The position numbers and the translations under genes are program-made. Below are positions 16,882 through 26,421 of a stretch of 64,000 nt of DNA, one piece after another; the stretch's first letter is position 1, and the number at the start of each line of letters is the position of its first letter. Source of the DNA: Chitinophaga hostae (GTDB lineage Bacteria; Bacteroidota; Bacteroidia; Chitinophagales; Chitinophagaceae); assembly GCF_018224885.1 (NCBI RefSeq), contig NZ_JAGTXB010000012.1, positions 62,001 through 126,000 on the forward strand, written 5' to 3'. The notes below the pieces were generated by a model that was not told the origin of the DNA, did not search any database, and saw only the letters and a program-made list of their open reading frames with translations.

Positions 16882-18483
16882 CTAGTAATTGGGGTTTTGT
16901 TTCAGGTTTTTATTCAGGTCAATTTCCTTTTGAGGAATGGGCCAGAGATAGTGTTTGGCGGGGTCAAAATTACGCGGACTACCTACCATTATCCTCGATG
17001 CAGGATCAAGCGTCAATGCGCCGGTATTGGCGTCTACACTGCCTTTGAGAGAACCGGTTACCTGTCCCTTTATTACTTCGGCTCCGATCTTCCAGCGTTG
17101 TATATCATACCAGCGCAGGCCTTCCAAAGCGAATTCCACTCTCCGTTCGCGCCGGATCAGTTTCCGGAGGGCAGCCTGGTTGTTATAGACGGCCCGGTCC
17201 ACCGGCGGCATCCCTGCGCGTGTACGTACTTTGTCGATGGCCTCATACACAGAAGCATCTACTTGTCCGGCTTCTGTTTTTGCCTCTGCATAGGAGAGGA
17301 GTATTTCGGCGTAACGGATCACCATGAAATTTAATCCTACATTCCAGATATCATCAAAATCTTCTGAGAGGTGCGGAATAAATTTCTTGCAGATATAGCC
17401 CGTGGGCGGACAATTACCATTCTGATAATAGTCGGGCGACTGTTCATCCAGGGGATCGAAATAACTGTTCTCCCATTTTAATCCCGGGCGTAGTATGGTA
17501 GCATCCAATCTGGGGTCCCGGTTTGTATAAGGTTGTACCGGGTTGTAACCTGATGCCGGATCATCAATGGTTTTGCCGTTTTTCATTTCGTATGCATCCA
17601 CCAGGTTTTGGGTGATGGCAACAGAGCTTTGCCCGCTTTGGGAATTGGGAGGGAGTACGCCAAGGCCGTCAAAGGTGTTGTACGTTTTCAGGTATTGTAT
17701 ATCGAGTATTACTTCCTGGTTGCCCGCAGCCACGGGACGGAACAGCTCACTATAGTCAGTATATAAATTGTAGGCGAAAGGAGAGGACATGAGCTGTTTA
17801 CAGGTAGCAATACACCCAGTATAATCATTATTGAATAGCTGGATACGTGCGGCAAGCGCAAGCGCTGCTCCCCGGGTGATCCTTCCCTGGTCTGTACCGG
17901 GGTAATTCAGCGGCAGATCACCGGCAATGGCAGTCATTTCTTCCAGCAGGAATTTTATTATTTCCTCTCTGGGTGCCTGGCTCACCAGGTTGGCGCTGTC
18001 TATTGATACCGTGTGCAGTACCAGTGGAACATCACCATACACCTGGCTCATAGCAAAATATTGATAGTCCCGCAGGAACCTGGCTTCCGCTTTCATCCTT
18101 TTTTTCAATGCGGGGTCAATAGGTGCGTTGTCAATATTTTCCAGGAACCAGTTACATTTTTGAATGGTTTTATAATCCCATCTGTCGGCAGATCCGGTGT
18201 TTACCGGGGTGGCATTGCCCTGTGTTACCGGTTCATATCCTTCCCATGGATATTGATCATAGGCGTTGTCGGTAAAGCAGTCGTTGTAGATAACATTGTA
18301 GCCGCTTTCCCAGCCATGGTAGCAGCCGTTAAGTGCTGCGGCGGCATCACTGGCGGAAGTCCAGAGGGTACCGTTGCTATAAGCATCCAGTGGCGCTTTG
18401 CTGAGGTAATCGTTTTTACACCCGGCCAGTACAACGGTAGCCATGAATAAGCCAGCTATTATTTTGTTACGTTTCATGATCAT
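16882..18483 (-). CDS. SusD/RagB-like nutrient-binding lipoprotein (second locus)
   Basis: A 533-residue lipoprotein (signal ending VVLAGC, Cys22 if counted from the outer ATG; an inner ATG two codons later is equally likely). SusD features are present: MKAEARFLRDYQYFAMSQVYGDVPLV, ITRGAALALAARIQLFNNDY, the segment RRERRVEFALEGLRWYDIQRWKIG and a tail YLWPIPQKEIDLNKNLKQNPNY. It follows its susC by 12 bases and belongs to one minus-strand transcript with it. Surface capture protein of a SusCD pair; ligand unknown. Confidence 0.95.
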   Translation of the reverse strand: MIMKRNKIIAGLFMATVVLAGCKNDYLSKAPLDAYSNGTLWTSASDAAAALNGCYHGWESGYNVIYNDCFTDNAYDQYPWEGYEPVTQGNATPVNTGSADRWDYKTIQKCNWFLENIDNAPIDPALKKRMKAEARFLRDYQYFAMSQVYGDVPLVLHTVSIDSANLVSQAPREEIIKFLLEEMTAIAGDLPLNYPGTDQGRITRGAALALAARIQLFNNDYTGCIATCKQLMSSPFAYNLYTDYSELFRPVAAGNQEVILDIQYLKTYNTFDGLGVLPPNSQSGQSSVAITQNLVDAYEMKNGKTIDDPASGYNPVQPYTNRDPRLDATILRPGLKWENSYFDPLDEQSPDYYQNGNCPPTGYICKKFIPHLSEDFDDIWNVGLNFMVIRYAEILLSYAEAKTEAGQVDASVYEAIDKVRTRAGMPPVDRAVYNNQAALRKLIRRERRVEFALEGLRWYDIQRWKIGAEVIKGQVTGSLKGSVDANTGALTLDPASRIMVGSPRNFDPAKHYLWPIPQKEIDLNKNLKQNPNY

Positions 18484-18495
18484 GATTTTTGTTGA

Positions 18496-21400
18496 TTAAA
18501 AGAGGACATTTATCCCAACGGTATTGATTTTTACCTGGGGATAGCTGTAGCCTGATTCGGCCTGGGGGGCTTCCGGATCTACCCATTTATAAAAATTGGT
18601 GAAGGTCAGCAGGTTTTGACCGCTGTAGTATACCTTGATATTATCAAGACCAATGCGGTGTACCATTTTCTTTGGCAGGTTGTAGCCCAGCTGCAGATTC
18701 TTGAGGCGGAGGTATGAGGCATCTCTTACCCAGAAGGAAGACGGCATGTTGCTGGGGCCATTGTTCTTGTAGGAAAACCACAAGCGGGGGAAAGTGGTGG
18801 AATGATTCTCCGGCGTCCAACGGTCAAGAAAAGCGGTGGTGGGTTTATTGCTGTTAGCGCCTACACCACCCAGCATGTTGGACTGTACGTAGTTTTTTAC
18901 ACCTGCGGCTCCCTGGAAGAAAGCGCCGAAGTCAACACCTTTCCAGTCGAGGTGAAGATTAAACCCGAAAGTAGTTTTAGGGAAATAACTACCCAGGTAG
19001 GTGCGATCGGCACCGTCTATTTTGCCGTCCTGGTTAAGATCTTTGTACATGAGATCTCCCGGTGCAGTTACGCCGCCGGTTTGTTTAGCGTGTTTGGACA
19101 CCTCTTCAGGCGTCTGGAAAATGCCTTCGCAAACATAGCCATAGAAGGCATAGATAGGGTAGCCAACCTGCTGAAAAGTGCCACCGCTGATGTAAGGTCC
19201 GCTTCCTTTGAGATTGGTGATCCTGTTGTTGATAAAGGTGGCATTGGCGTTTACGCTGTAGTTGATCTCATGCACGTGCCCATTGTAACCGGCAGAAAAC
19301 TCCCAGCCTTTGTTGATGACAGCACCTGCATTCTGGTATGGAGCGGACAGACTATAAGGCGCTCCTATAGGTAATTGCAGCAAAATGCCCGTGGTGTTAC
19401 GGATAAAGTAACCTCCGCTGAAAGTTAATTTGCGCTTTAACAGGGATGCATCCAAACCAAAATCAGTAGTGGTGGTTGTTTCCCAGGTGATATTGGCATT
19501 AGCGCCGGTAACGGGGGCTATCCCGGATGCAATGGTGTGGTTGAAGGAATAATCCTGTCCGGGAGATACTGTTGAAATAGCGGGGTAGTTGCCTACCACG
19601 TTCTGGTTGCCCAGCTTTCCCCAGGTGCTTCTGAGTTTCAGGTCAGAGATCAGCTCCTGGAGCGGTTCAAAGAACTTTTCCTTTGCAATGTTCCATCCGC
19701 CGGAGAAAGAAGGAAACAGGCCCCACTGGTTTGACGGTGCGAAACGGGAGGAGCCATCGTAGCGAAGACTTGCTTCAAACAGGTATTTTTCATCGTAGTC
19801 ATAGTTGAAACGACCGAAGAATGATCTGAGTGATACTTCATTCGCAAGCCCTTTGCTGGTTTGACCTGCCGTTGGTCCGGCATTTATTTGTGAGATGGCA
19901 TTATTCAGGAAGTTTTCCCGATACATGGAATTTTCGCGGTACCTGGTAGACTCCTGCGACCCTCCACCAAGTAACCTGAAATGATGGAGCTCAAGATCCC
20001 TGGTGTATTCGAGTATGGCTTGCAGATTTGTATATGTCTCGTTATTGTAGTCGTTGGTAAGGTTGTTAGGTCCCTGGTATTTTGTTGGGCGTCCTGAGTT
20101 GGCATCATAGAATTGGATATCCTTTACAAACTTTTCTCCCTGGTTTATATTAAGACGGTATCCAAAAGTGGGCTTTAAATGCAGCCCTTTGGCCAGTTCG
20201 ATGTCGGCGCCGGCATTTCCCGTAAGGGTATAAGTTTGGGTGCGGTTGAACGAACCCAGTTCAAGGGAAGCGATAGGATTACCATTGGGACCGTATCCAT
20301 AGTATCCGTTGTCGAATTTATACGGCACCACATTGGATATCTGGTTAGCCACAAACGTGATGAGCGACAGGCTGGTAGCGCCAGGATAGGAGCTTACCGG
20401 TTCATTGAAAGGAGAGTAAAGATAGCCAATGTTGGCAAATACACTTGTTCTTTTACTTATATTGGAACTGACGTTTACGCGTGCGGTGTATTTTTTATTA
20501 TTGGTTCCCTTGATGATTCCTTCCTGGTCAAGGTATCCCAATGAAAGCATGTACTGTGTTTTTTCATCGCCTCCGTTCAGGCTCACGTAATGATTGTGTT
20601 GTATGCCGTTGCCGCGATACAACAGGTCCAGCCAGTCTGTATTGGGATGTGCACCAGTTTTGTCGCTGCCGTCGCGGAACTGCTGTATATCTTTGTCGGT
20701 CCATTTAGGCGGAGCACCTTCATTTTTTAGCGCTTCGTTGTAGAATGCTGCCTGCTGCCAGGATGGGAGAAACTCGGGCAGCCTGGTGGCATGCTGTTTA
20801 CCCAGGTAAGCATCATACCGCACCTGCAGCTTTCCTTTTTTCCCTTTTTTGGTGGTGATGAGCACTACGCCGTTTGCTGCCCTGGAGCCATATATGGCGG
20901 CCGATGCGGCATCTTTCAATACGGAAATAGTTTCTACATCATTGGGATTTACATCGCTCATGGAGCTGATCAGCCCATCTACCACTATCATCGGGTTGCT
21001 GTTATTAAGCGTGCCAATCCCTCTTATTTTTATCGTGCCTTCGTCTTTTCCCGGTTGACCATTGCTTTGCATAACCGTTACACCCGACATGGTACCTTGT
21101 AATGCGTTGGTAACATTGGTAAGGGGCCGGTTTTCCAGTTCCCTGGAAGAAATAGCTGCTATGGATCCTGTCAGATTTCCTTTCTTTTGTTTGCCGTAGG
21201 CTACTATCACCAATTCTTCCAGTGCCTGGCTGGCGGGGCTCAGATGTATCTGCAATGGCTGCGTAGCACCGTTCACGTGCAGCGGCCCGGTATATTTTCC
21301 AAAACCGATCAGTGATACTTCTATTGTATAATCACCTTCAGGTACATTATCCAGGAGGAACTTTCCCTGGGCATCGGCGGCCATCCCTTTGTGGAAATCT

Positions 21401-21873
21401 TTGCCTTTTAACAATACAGATGCGCCAACCAATACGGTTCCTTTTTGATCCGTTACGGTACCGGATACCGGGAAAGATAACCTGGTGGCGGTTGTCCCGG
21501 GCACAGGGATTATTTTATCTGTATTCCTGTTTACCACAATTACCTGGTTGGTGATTTGGTAAGACAAATGCTGGAAGTCCAGGCATTGCGATAATATCTT
21601 CTCCAGTGGCGCATTGTCCTCATGCAGGGAAACGGGTTGGGCACTGTCGAGCAGTACTTTTTCTACCATAAATGAAAGACCTGTTTGCTGCTTGATGCGT
21701 TCAAATACATATTCCAGCTTACAGTTTTTCTTGTTGATAGTCACCCGCTGGGAAAAGGATTTGGCGCTGATAGGTAGCGCGGCGGCCATCAGCCAGACAG
21801 TAAGTTTCATGATCGTCCATAGTTTTAAGGGCCAATGCGGGGAGACGCTTTGGCCTGATGCAGTAAACTTCAT
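18496..21873 (-). CDS. SusC/RagA-like TonB-linked outer-membrane transporter (second locus)
   Basis: The 1125-residue protein has a signal anchor at about residues 20-40 (WTIMKLTVWLMAAALPISAKSFSQ), an STN domain at about 45-115, a carboxypeptidase-regulatory-like domain at about 130-210 (FPVSGTVTDQKGTVLVGAS), a plug at about 225-340 with MIVVDGLIS and AASAAIYGSRAANGVVLI, and a TonB-dependent barrel to the end. The STN domain plus the upstream fecR and sigma genes make this a signalling SusC. It is not followed by any carbohydrate enzyme, so the substrate is open; the nearby xylA is convergent and has its own signals. Confidence 0.95.
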   Translation of the reverse strand: MKFTASGQSVSPHWPLKLWTIMKLTVWLMAAALPISAKSFSQRVTINKKNCKLEYVFERIKQQTGLSFMVEKVLLDSAQPVSLHEDNAPLEKILSQCLDFQHLSYQITNQVIVVNRNTDKIIPVPGTTATRLSFPVSGTVTDQKGTVLVGASVLLKGKDFHKGMAADAQGKFLLDNVPEGDYTIEVSLIGFGKYTGPLHVNGATQPLQIHLSPASQALEELVIVAYGKQKKGNLTGSIAAISSRELENRPLTNVTNALQGTMSGVTVMQSNGQPGKDEGTIKIRGIGTLNNSNPMIVVDGLISSMSDVNPNDVETISVLKDAASAAIYGSRAANGVVLITTKKGKKGKLQVRYDAYLGKQHATRLPEFLPSWQQAAFYNEALKNEGAPPKWTDKDIQQFRDGSDKTGAHPNTDWLDLLYRGNGIQHNHYVSLNGGDEKTQYMLSLGYLDQEGIIKGTNNKKYTARVNVSSNISKRTSVFANIGYLYSPFNEPVSSYPGATSLSLITFVANQISNVVPYKFDNGYYGYGPNGNPIASLELGSFNRTQTYTLTGNAGADIELAKGLHLKPTFGYRLNINQGEKFVKDIQFYDANSGRPTKYQGPNNLTNDYNNETYTNLQAILEYTRDLELHHFRLLGGGSQESTRYRENSMYRENFLNNAISQINAGPTAGQTSKGLANEVSLRSFFGRFNYDYDEKYLFEASLRYDGSSRFAPSNQWGLFPSFSGGWNIAKEKFFEPLQELISDLKLRSTWGKLGNQNVVGNYPAISTVSPGQDYSFNHTIASGIAPVTGANANITWETTTTTDFGLDASLLKRKLTFSGGYFIRNTTGILLQLPIGAPYSLSAPYQNAGAVINKGWEFSAGYNGHVHEINYSVNANATFINNRITNLKGSGPYISGGTFQQVGYPIYAFYGYVCEGIFQTPEEVSKHAKQTGGVTAPGDLMYKDLNQDGKIDGADRTYLGSYFPKTTFGFNLHLDWKGVDFGAFFQGAAGVKNYVQSNMLGGVGANSNKPTTAFLDRWTPENHSTTFPRLWFSYKNNGPSNMPSSFWVRDASYLRLKNLQLGYNLPKKMVHRIGLDNIKVYYSGQNLLTFTNFYKWVDPEAPQAESGYSYPQVKINTVGINVLF

Positions 21874-21944
21874 AACTTAGTATGGTTTTGGGTTTAGATG
21901 TGAAATAATACGTGTTGTCATTTTGCGATTTGCCCGAAATGTTT

Positions 21945-21978
21945 GCCGGAGGTGAGTTCCAGTCACCCCGGCTTTTTT
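21945..21978. promoter_or_regulatory. Stem-loop in the fecR-susC spacer of the second locus
   Basis: Arms GCCGG-A-GGTGA (21945-21955) and TCACC-CCGGC (21963-21972) form a 10-bp stem with one bulged base and a 7-base loop. The T-run lies on the plus side (21973-21978), so it would terminate plus-strand transcription. In the minus-strand susC leader it is a stable hairpin preceded by A residues. The first locus also has a stem-loop in the same spacer. Confidence 0.45.
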
Positions 21979-22030
21979 GTGGCATTTTGGTTGATTACCC
22001 TGTCATCTGCGTTTTAGTTTGATTAAGAAA

Positions 22031-23209
22031 TTATTTTGGTCCCGGCATTACGATGATCTTTCTCCCATCGATACGGAAGTGAACATGATGTGTTACCTCC
22101 AGTACCTCTAACAGTTGCGATACATTATGTTGCCTGGGAATTACGCCATAGAATTTATTACGGGGGATGACTCCCTTATAAACAATCTCCACATCATACC
22201 AACGAGCCACCTGTCGCATAATGGACGTGATCTCCGTATCGTAGAAGCGGAATTCACCTTCTTTCCAGGCAAGTACTTCTTTCATATCTGCCTGCACTAC
22301 CCGGAAGCTTTGTTCACCGGCGGGTAAAATGGCCTGCAGTCCAGGTTTGAGTTGCTGACTGTTTTCTCCACTGATAACTTTTACCGCACCGTCTATCAGC
22401 GTTGTTTTGATACTGTTTTCGTCTTTGTAAGCCATTATATTGAACGTGGTGCCCAGCACGAGTACCTGCATGGTTCCGGAATTAACCTCAAAGGGCACCG
22501 CCGCATTTTGCGCTACATCAAAGAAGGCCTCACCCTCTATGACAACTTTTCTTTTATTGCCGGAAAAAGCTAAAGGGTACCGTATAGTGGTGGCAGCATT
22601 GAGCCAAACGCCTGTGCCATCCGGCAGCGTAACGTGGTATTGGCTTCCGGGAGGAATGGTCAATGTGTTATAGGTATCATTCAATTTATCATTTTCGCTT
22701 CCCGTGTAGGAGAGTGAGCCGTCCTCATTTTTTATCACCTGCATCATACCTTGTCGGGCTATTGTACCGGTTGCCTGGTCGTTAAGCAGCAGGCTTTCTC
22801 CGTTGGAAAGCGTCAGCACGGCTTTATTACTTCCAACAGTTGTGGTGATAGGCTGTGTGGTAACCGGCCTGACTTCGTTTGTTTTGTGACCCAGGAAACG
22901 AATTCCCAACAGTATTAGCAGTGCCGCAGCGATTTTCCCCCAATTTTTTTTCAGCATAACTATTACCGGGCGATTCACCGGTTGTGGATGTTTTTCGAGT
23001 ATACGCGCCAGTATGCTGTTGCCATCGACTTCGGATGTGGTATCACCGTCCGGGATATTGTCCCAGGCTGTTTTGATATTTTCGGGAAAGTCGCCCATGG
23101 TATCCATGGAGCGTATCAGCGCCCACAACTCTTCCAACTCAGTGGCTGTGATGGAATCAGATAAATATTTATCGAATAAAAGATGTAAGCGTTCTTGCCG
23201 GTTGTTCAT
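22031..23209 (-). CDS. FecR-type anti-sigma factor (second locus)
   Basis: The 392-residue protein has the FecR layout: a cytoplasmic sigma-binding N-terminus, a transmembrane segment at about 85-108 (WGKIAAALLILLGIRFLG), a long periplasmic FecR domain (about 180-285, with LPDGTGVWLNAATTIRYP and KVVIEGEAFFDVAQN) and a C-terminal DUF4974 domain (about 315-390, FYDTEITSIMRQVARWYDVEIVYKG). It is about 60 residues longer than the first FecR here because of an insert ahead of the FecR domain, a common form in this phylum. It lies between its sigma gene (75-base gap) and susC. Confidence 0.93.
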   Translation of the reverse strand: MNNRQERLHLLFDKYLSDSITATELEELWALIRSMDTMGDFPENIKTAWDNIPDGDTTSEVDGNSILARILEKHPQPVNRPVIVMLKKNWGKIAAALLILLGIRFLGHKTNEVRPVTTQPITTTVGSNKAVLTLSNGESLLLNDQATGTIARQGMMQVIKNEDGSLSYTGSENDKLNDTYNTLTIPPGSQYHVTLPDGTGVWLNAATTIRYPLAFSGNKRKVVIEGEAFFDVAQNAAVPFEVNSGTMQVLVLGTTFNIMAYKDENSIKTTLIDGAVKVISGENSQQLKPGLQAILPAGEQSFRVVQADMKEVLAWKEGEFRFYDTEITSIMRQVARWYDVEIVYKGVIPRNKFYGVIPRQHNVSQLLEVLEVTHHVHFRIDGRKIIVMPGPK

Positions 23210-23284
23210 GTTAGTTACCTTCTGTACAGATAACAGACGTAAAAAAGAGGAGGTGGTAGTACCGGGGAAGAAAAAAAAGTGGAT

Positions 23285-23905
23285 TTAAAGGTGGCGGCTG
23301 CAAAGAATACTCAGGATCATGCCATCTACTCCGTGCCTGCGGAGGAATGTCCGGATGGATTTAATAGCATTGGATATTGTCTTTTTTACAGTATGCGGTG
23401 ACATATTTAATTGGCGGGCAATCTCCTCGTGTGTGAGTCCCTGTTCCCTGCTAAGGGTAAAAACAAGCTTGCGTTGTGGTGGTAATTGGTGGATAGCTTC
23501 GCGGAGCAATGCCTTATACTCCTTGTCTAACAGGTATCCGTCGTTTGTTTGCGATGGATGCCTGTTGAGTTCTAAAGCGATCAATACCTGTATCTTTTTT
23601 TCCTTTGCAGCAAACCGGAAGAAATCGATTGCCCTGTTGTAGGCTACTTTAGATAGGAAGGCGTCTACATTCAATATACCGGCAGCGGTACCCCTGTTGA
23701 TCCAGAACCGGGTAAATATTTCAGAAAGCAGTTCTTCGGCTGTTTCCCGTGATTTGGTAAGGCGAAGGAGGTAGGTATAAACCTTCTTCCAATAACGTTG
23801 ATATAGCGCTGAAAATGCTCTTTCATCCCCGGACGCGATTCGTTCAAGCAGTAATGTGTCATCTGCCGGTACGTTTGTCGTACTATATAAGGGATGTTCC
23901 TTCAT
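23285..23905 (-). CDS. ECF RNA polymerase sigma factor (second locus)
   Basis: A 206-residue protein with region 2 as FSALYQRYWKKVYTYLLRL and SRETAEELLSEIFTRFWINR, and region 4 as QLPPQRKLVFTLSREQGLTHEEIARQLNMSPHTVKKTISNAI, which contains the helix-turn-helix. Length and order (sigma, fecR, susC, susD) match the Bacteroidota sigma/anti-sigma units that control Sus-type loci. It heads the minus-strand locus that runs down to 16882. Confidence 0.93.
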   Translation of the reverse strand: MKEHPLYSTTNVPADDTLLLERIASGDERAFSALYQRYWKKVYTYLLRLTKSRETAEELLSEIFTRFWINRGTAAGILNVDAFLSKVAYNRAIDFFRFAAKEKKIQVLIALELNRHPSQTNDGYLLDKEYKALLREAIHQLPPQRKLVFTLSREQGLTHEEIARQLNMSPHTVKKTISNAIKSIRTFLRRHGVDGMILSILCSRHL

Positions 23906-24218
23906 GACAATGATTTGTAGCAGCGCATATTATTTTAGTTTGTCCGTACTGATCCAGACTTGCAGGTCTTTATTACATTGGGTTGGCATTGATAACAGCG
24001 GATTTGCTGCCGGTGATAACGGGGCGTGAAAGTATGATATTTCAATTAATTCCTTTGGATACTCCGCAGGAGGATCAAAATAGCAGCGATATTGGTCAAT
24101 ATAGTTGTAATACCTGATGCGTTGGAAACGCCTGTTTTGTCGCCGGATTTTCCCGGCATGTCTACTTTCGTAAATGGCGATAGTGATACGGGTTAATTTT
24201 GTGTCACAAACGTTTCTT
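23906..24218. other. Divergent intergenic region
   Basis: About 310 bases separate the second sigma gene (-) from the small membrane protein gene (+). A minus-strand open frame ends at 23930 and reaches up to 24280, but it overlaps the plus gene and has no recognisable domain. I see no RNA gene. The promoters of both flanking genes should lie here, but no box is strong enough to assign. Confidence 0.4.
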
Positions 24219-24479
24219 ATGAAAGCAGCAACAGAACGCAAGATCATCCGCTGGTTACACATAATACTCAGCATCCCCATACTGGGGTATATTTATGGAC
24301 CGGTAGCAGCTAATCCACCAGCCGCAAATGCCGTGCGCTGGGTGCTTTTGCCGGTAGTGGTGTTGAGTGGTCTTTGGATGTGGAAGGGGCATTTGCTGAG
24401 GAAGCGGTTGGGCCGACAGCGGGTGCTTAAACTTAATGGAAAACAGCGGAAGGAAAATCCGGCCTCTGCGGAAGGTTAG
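24219..24479 (+). CDS. Small two-helix membrane protein
   Basis: An 86-residue protein, taking the ATG at 24219 (an upstream in-frame start at 24174 adds residues without character). Two hydrophobic stretches, about residues 10-25 (IIRWLHIILSIPILGYIYG) and 38-53 (WVLLPVVVLSGLWMWKG), flank a short loop and are followed by a strongly basic tail (LLRKRLGRQ). It looks like a small inner-membrane protein with a positive cytoplasmic end. I do not recognise a characterised function. Confidence 0.65.
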   Translation: MKAATERKIIRWLHIILSIPILGYIYGPVAANPPAANAVRWVLLPVVVLSGLWMWKGHLLRKRLGRQRVLKLNGKQRKENPASAEG

Positions 24480-24540
24480 GGGGACCACATATCATGTCAT
24501 TATCCGCTGAAATATTTTTTAAAAAAAGATACTTAATATT

Positions 24541-24569
24541 TTGAAAAATAAAATAATTGGCTACTTTTG
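24541..24569 (+). promoter_or_regulatory. tRNA-Pro promoter
   Basis: TTG at 24541-24543 and a perfect Bacteroidota -7 box TACTTTTG at 24562-24569, 18 bases apart. The tRNA begins 33 bases downstream of the box. Confidence 0.7.
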
Positions 24570-24602
24570 CATCCCCGTCAATCAATACAATACCGGTAAA
24601 AA

Positions 24603-24676
24603 CGGGACGTAGCGCAGCCCGGTAGCGCGCTTGCATGGGGTGCAAGAGGTCGCTAGTTCGAATCTAGTCGTCCCGA
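24603..24676 (+). tRNA. tRNA-Pro (anticodon GGG)
   Basis: The 74-base cloverleaf has a 7-bp acceptor stem (CGGGACG with CGTCCCG), a D-arm, an anticodon stem CTTGC/GCAAG enclosing the loop ATGGGGT (anticodon GGG), and a T-arm with GTTCGAATC. The discriminator base is A and CCA is not encoded. A promoter lies upstream and a terminator directly downstream, so it is a single-gene transcript. No integrase gene or second copy of its 3' end is seen nearby. Confidence 0.96.
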
Positions 24677-24681
24677 CGAAG

Positions 24682-24725
24682 AAAGAAGCCTGCTCATTTA
24701 CGAGTAGGCTTCTTTCTTTTTATTA
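24682..24725 (+). terminator. Rho-independent terminator of the tRNA gene
   Basis: A 14-bp stem (arms 24682-24695 and 24702-24715, one G-T pair) with a 6-base loop, followed by CTTTTTATT. It begins six bases after the tRNA. Confidence 0.9.
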
Positions 24726-24794
24726 AAAATTATTTGTTATGCCCCATTATGGCAGCATTGTAGTTCCTGACCCTACAACCTCACTTAGAGAAAA

Positions 24795-25592
24795 TCAAAG
24801 ACCGGCGAACTGTTGGCCGATTATTGGGTTTGAACCGAAATACTTTCCCGGCGACATCCGCGCAAACTGATAGAAGGATTTGATGAGATGGGATTGATCA
24901 TAGTACCCTGCCTCATAGGCACATTCCGTTAGCGTCTTTTCCGGGTAACTCTTTTTATAGCTGATAAAGAAGTTGAACTTTAGTATCGCGCAAAGGTATT
25001 TGGGGGTAATACCCACATACTTCTTGAACAAGTCATCATAATGCTTAGGCGTGACACCGCTCTTTTTGATAAGGTCCCCAACGGCAATGGTGCCACTACT
25101 ATTGAGAATTTGTCCGAGCGAATATTCTATATATGGATTGCTCGTGGCTTTGAGTAAATCTGCAAGATAGTTTTCTATATTTTGAAAGGTCTGTTCCGGA
25201 TTGTCGGTAATGTGATTCCAGAACCCATGACCAGGTAGTAGCTCATCCAATGGCAGCACAGCAGCATTCAGAGAATGAAGCGGGAAATTTAGGAGATGAT
25301 ACAGGGTATGCGGAAAAAAGCGGATGCCATATAGTTTTGCCCCGGCGAACATTTTTAGCCGATAGCACTCCGTTGTCTGTCCGGCTAGCAGCGCATACGG
25401 CTCCTCAAGCCACGTGTTAGTATCTACCTGCCTTTGGGAACAGCTGGCGGTCAGGTAAAAAATCAATTCGTGATGCCCATCCGGAATGATCTCCTCTTCA
25501 TACACCGGGTCGTCGATTGTCAACTCCATATACCAGATCGATTTCACTAATTTGGAGATGGTAACCGGTGTATAGTTTTTGAAAAGTATCAT
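24795..25592 (-). CDS. AraC-family transcriptional regulator
   Basis: The 265-residue protein has the DUF6597-type N-terminal domain common in Bacteroidota AraC proteins (VKSIWYMELTIDDPVYEEEIIPDGHHELIFYL, then LLAGQTTECY and GIRFFPHTLYHLL) and a C-terminal AraC DNA-binding domain: VGDLIKKSGVTPKHYDDLFKK as first helix-turn-helix, then LTECAYEAGYYDQSHLIKSFYQFARMSPGKYF. It is divergent from the secreted-protein gene at 25684 with 91 bases between, so it probably controls that gene. Confidence 0.88.
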   Translation of the reverse strand: MILFKNYTPVTISKLVKSIWYMELTIDDPVYEEEIIPDGHHELIFYLTASCSQRQVDTNTWLEEPYALLAGQTTECYRLKMFAGAKLYGIRFFPHTLYHLLNFPLHSLNAAVLPLDELLPGHGFWNHITDNPEQTFQNIENYLADLLKATSNPYIEYSLGQILNSSGTIAVGDLIKKSGVTPKHYDDLFKKYVGITPKYLCAILKFNFFISYKKSYPEKTLTECAYEAGYYDQSHLIKSFYQFARMSPGKYFGSNPIIGQQFAGL

Positions 25593-25683
25593 TTCAGAAA
25601 GTTAAATAAAAATACGCTTAAAGACCTACTTCATTTTTTTACAATTCCACAGGTCTCAGAATCAGTAGCTTTATGTAAAACTC

Positions 25684-26340
25684 ATGAAACTGATTCCCCT
25701 TTTGCTCGTGTTGGCAACCATAGCCAATGCGCAGAAGAACATCGCTAACTTTTCAGTTTGGAAACCTAAAGATGGGCAAGCCGCCAATTTCGAGGCAGGC
25801 TATAAACAACACCTCCGCTGGCATCTCATCAATAACGATACGTGGAACTGGTATGGCTGGTACTTTATCGCTGGTCCACGCGATGGTCAATTCCTGGATG
25901 CTACCTTTGGCCATTCCTGGGATGAATTCGACCACCGGGCCAATCCCACGGGCGATGCCGTCGACAATGCGCTGCATACCGAGCCTTTCGCCAATTTTCT
26001 AGCCGGCTATAAAGCAGTTAGATTAGCCTTGTCAGCCCCTGAAGACAGTGTTGTTCTGGGTTCAAGACTCATGCGCATGCTGACTATCCAGATCACCAAT
26101 ACCGAAGCGGCTATTAAATTTGTTGGGACACTCAAACAAAAGGTGCGGAAATTCCTGGCTTATCAGGTAGTAGATGGCGGTAATCTTAATCAGCTGATAG
26201 TTTTCATCGGATCAGATAGTTTCGAAGAATATGGTAAGTCAGCTGGTTTGATTGACAAGCTGGAGCCCCAAAATGGAATTGGCTCCATTATGTCGGAGAC
26301 GCTGGTGCTCCGGCGTGATATGAGTATAAATCTTTACTGA
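25684..26340 (+). CDS. Exported protein of unknown function
   Basis: A 218-residue protein with a clear signal peptide (KLIPLLLVLATIANAQ). The mature part is rich in Trp and aromatic residues (HLRWHLINNDTWNWYGWYFIAG, then HSWDEFDHRANPTGDAVDNAL). Its layout, with short strands and helices repeated in the second half (MLTIQITNTEAAIKFVGTLKQKV), recalls the dimeric alpha/beta-barrel (ABM-like) fold, but this is only an impression. The gene is divergent from an AraC regulator, the arrangement of a regulator and its single target. No enzyme motif is seen. Confidence 0.7.
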   Translation: MKLIPLLLVLATIANAQKNIANFSVWKPKDGQAANFEAGYKQHLRWHLINNDTWNWYGWYFIAGPRDGQFLDATFGHSWDEFDHRANPTGDAVDNALHTEPFANFLAGYKAVRLALSAPEDSVVLGSRLMRMLTIQITNTEAAIKFVGTLKQKVRKFLAYQVVDGGNLNQLIVFIGSDSFEEYGKSAGLIDKLEPQNGIGSIMSETLVLRRDMSINLY

Positions 26341-26421
26341 TTTTCTATTGGGTGGATTAGCTAATGAAACAATTCGTTACAAGTGATAAGGCAAAGAGAG
26401 TCACATAGCATTTAGCGCGGC

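Noticed and set aside
16758..23905. Second Sus-type locus as a xylan locus because xylA is adjacent
   Set aside because: xylA is convergent, has its own promoter and terminator, and there is no xylanase or xylosidase in the locus.
23930..24280. Minus-strand frame of 116 codons upstream of the second sigma gene
   Set aside because: It overlaps the start of the plus-strand membrane protein and shows no signal, domain or good start. Left as intergenic.
24603..24725. tRNA-Pro as an integration site for a genomic island
   Set aside because: No integrase gene and no second copy of the tRNA 3' end is visible nearby.
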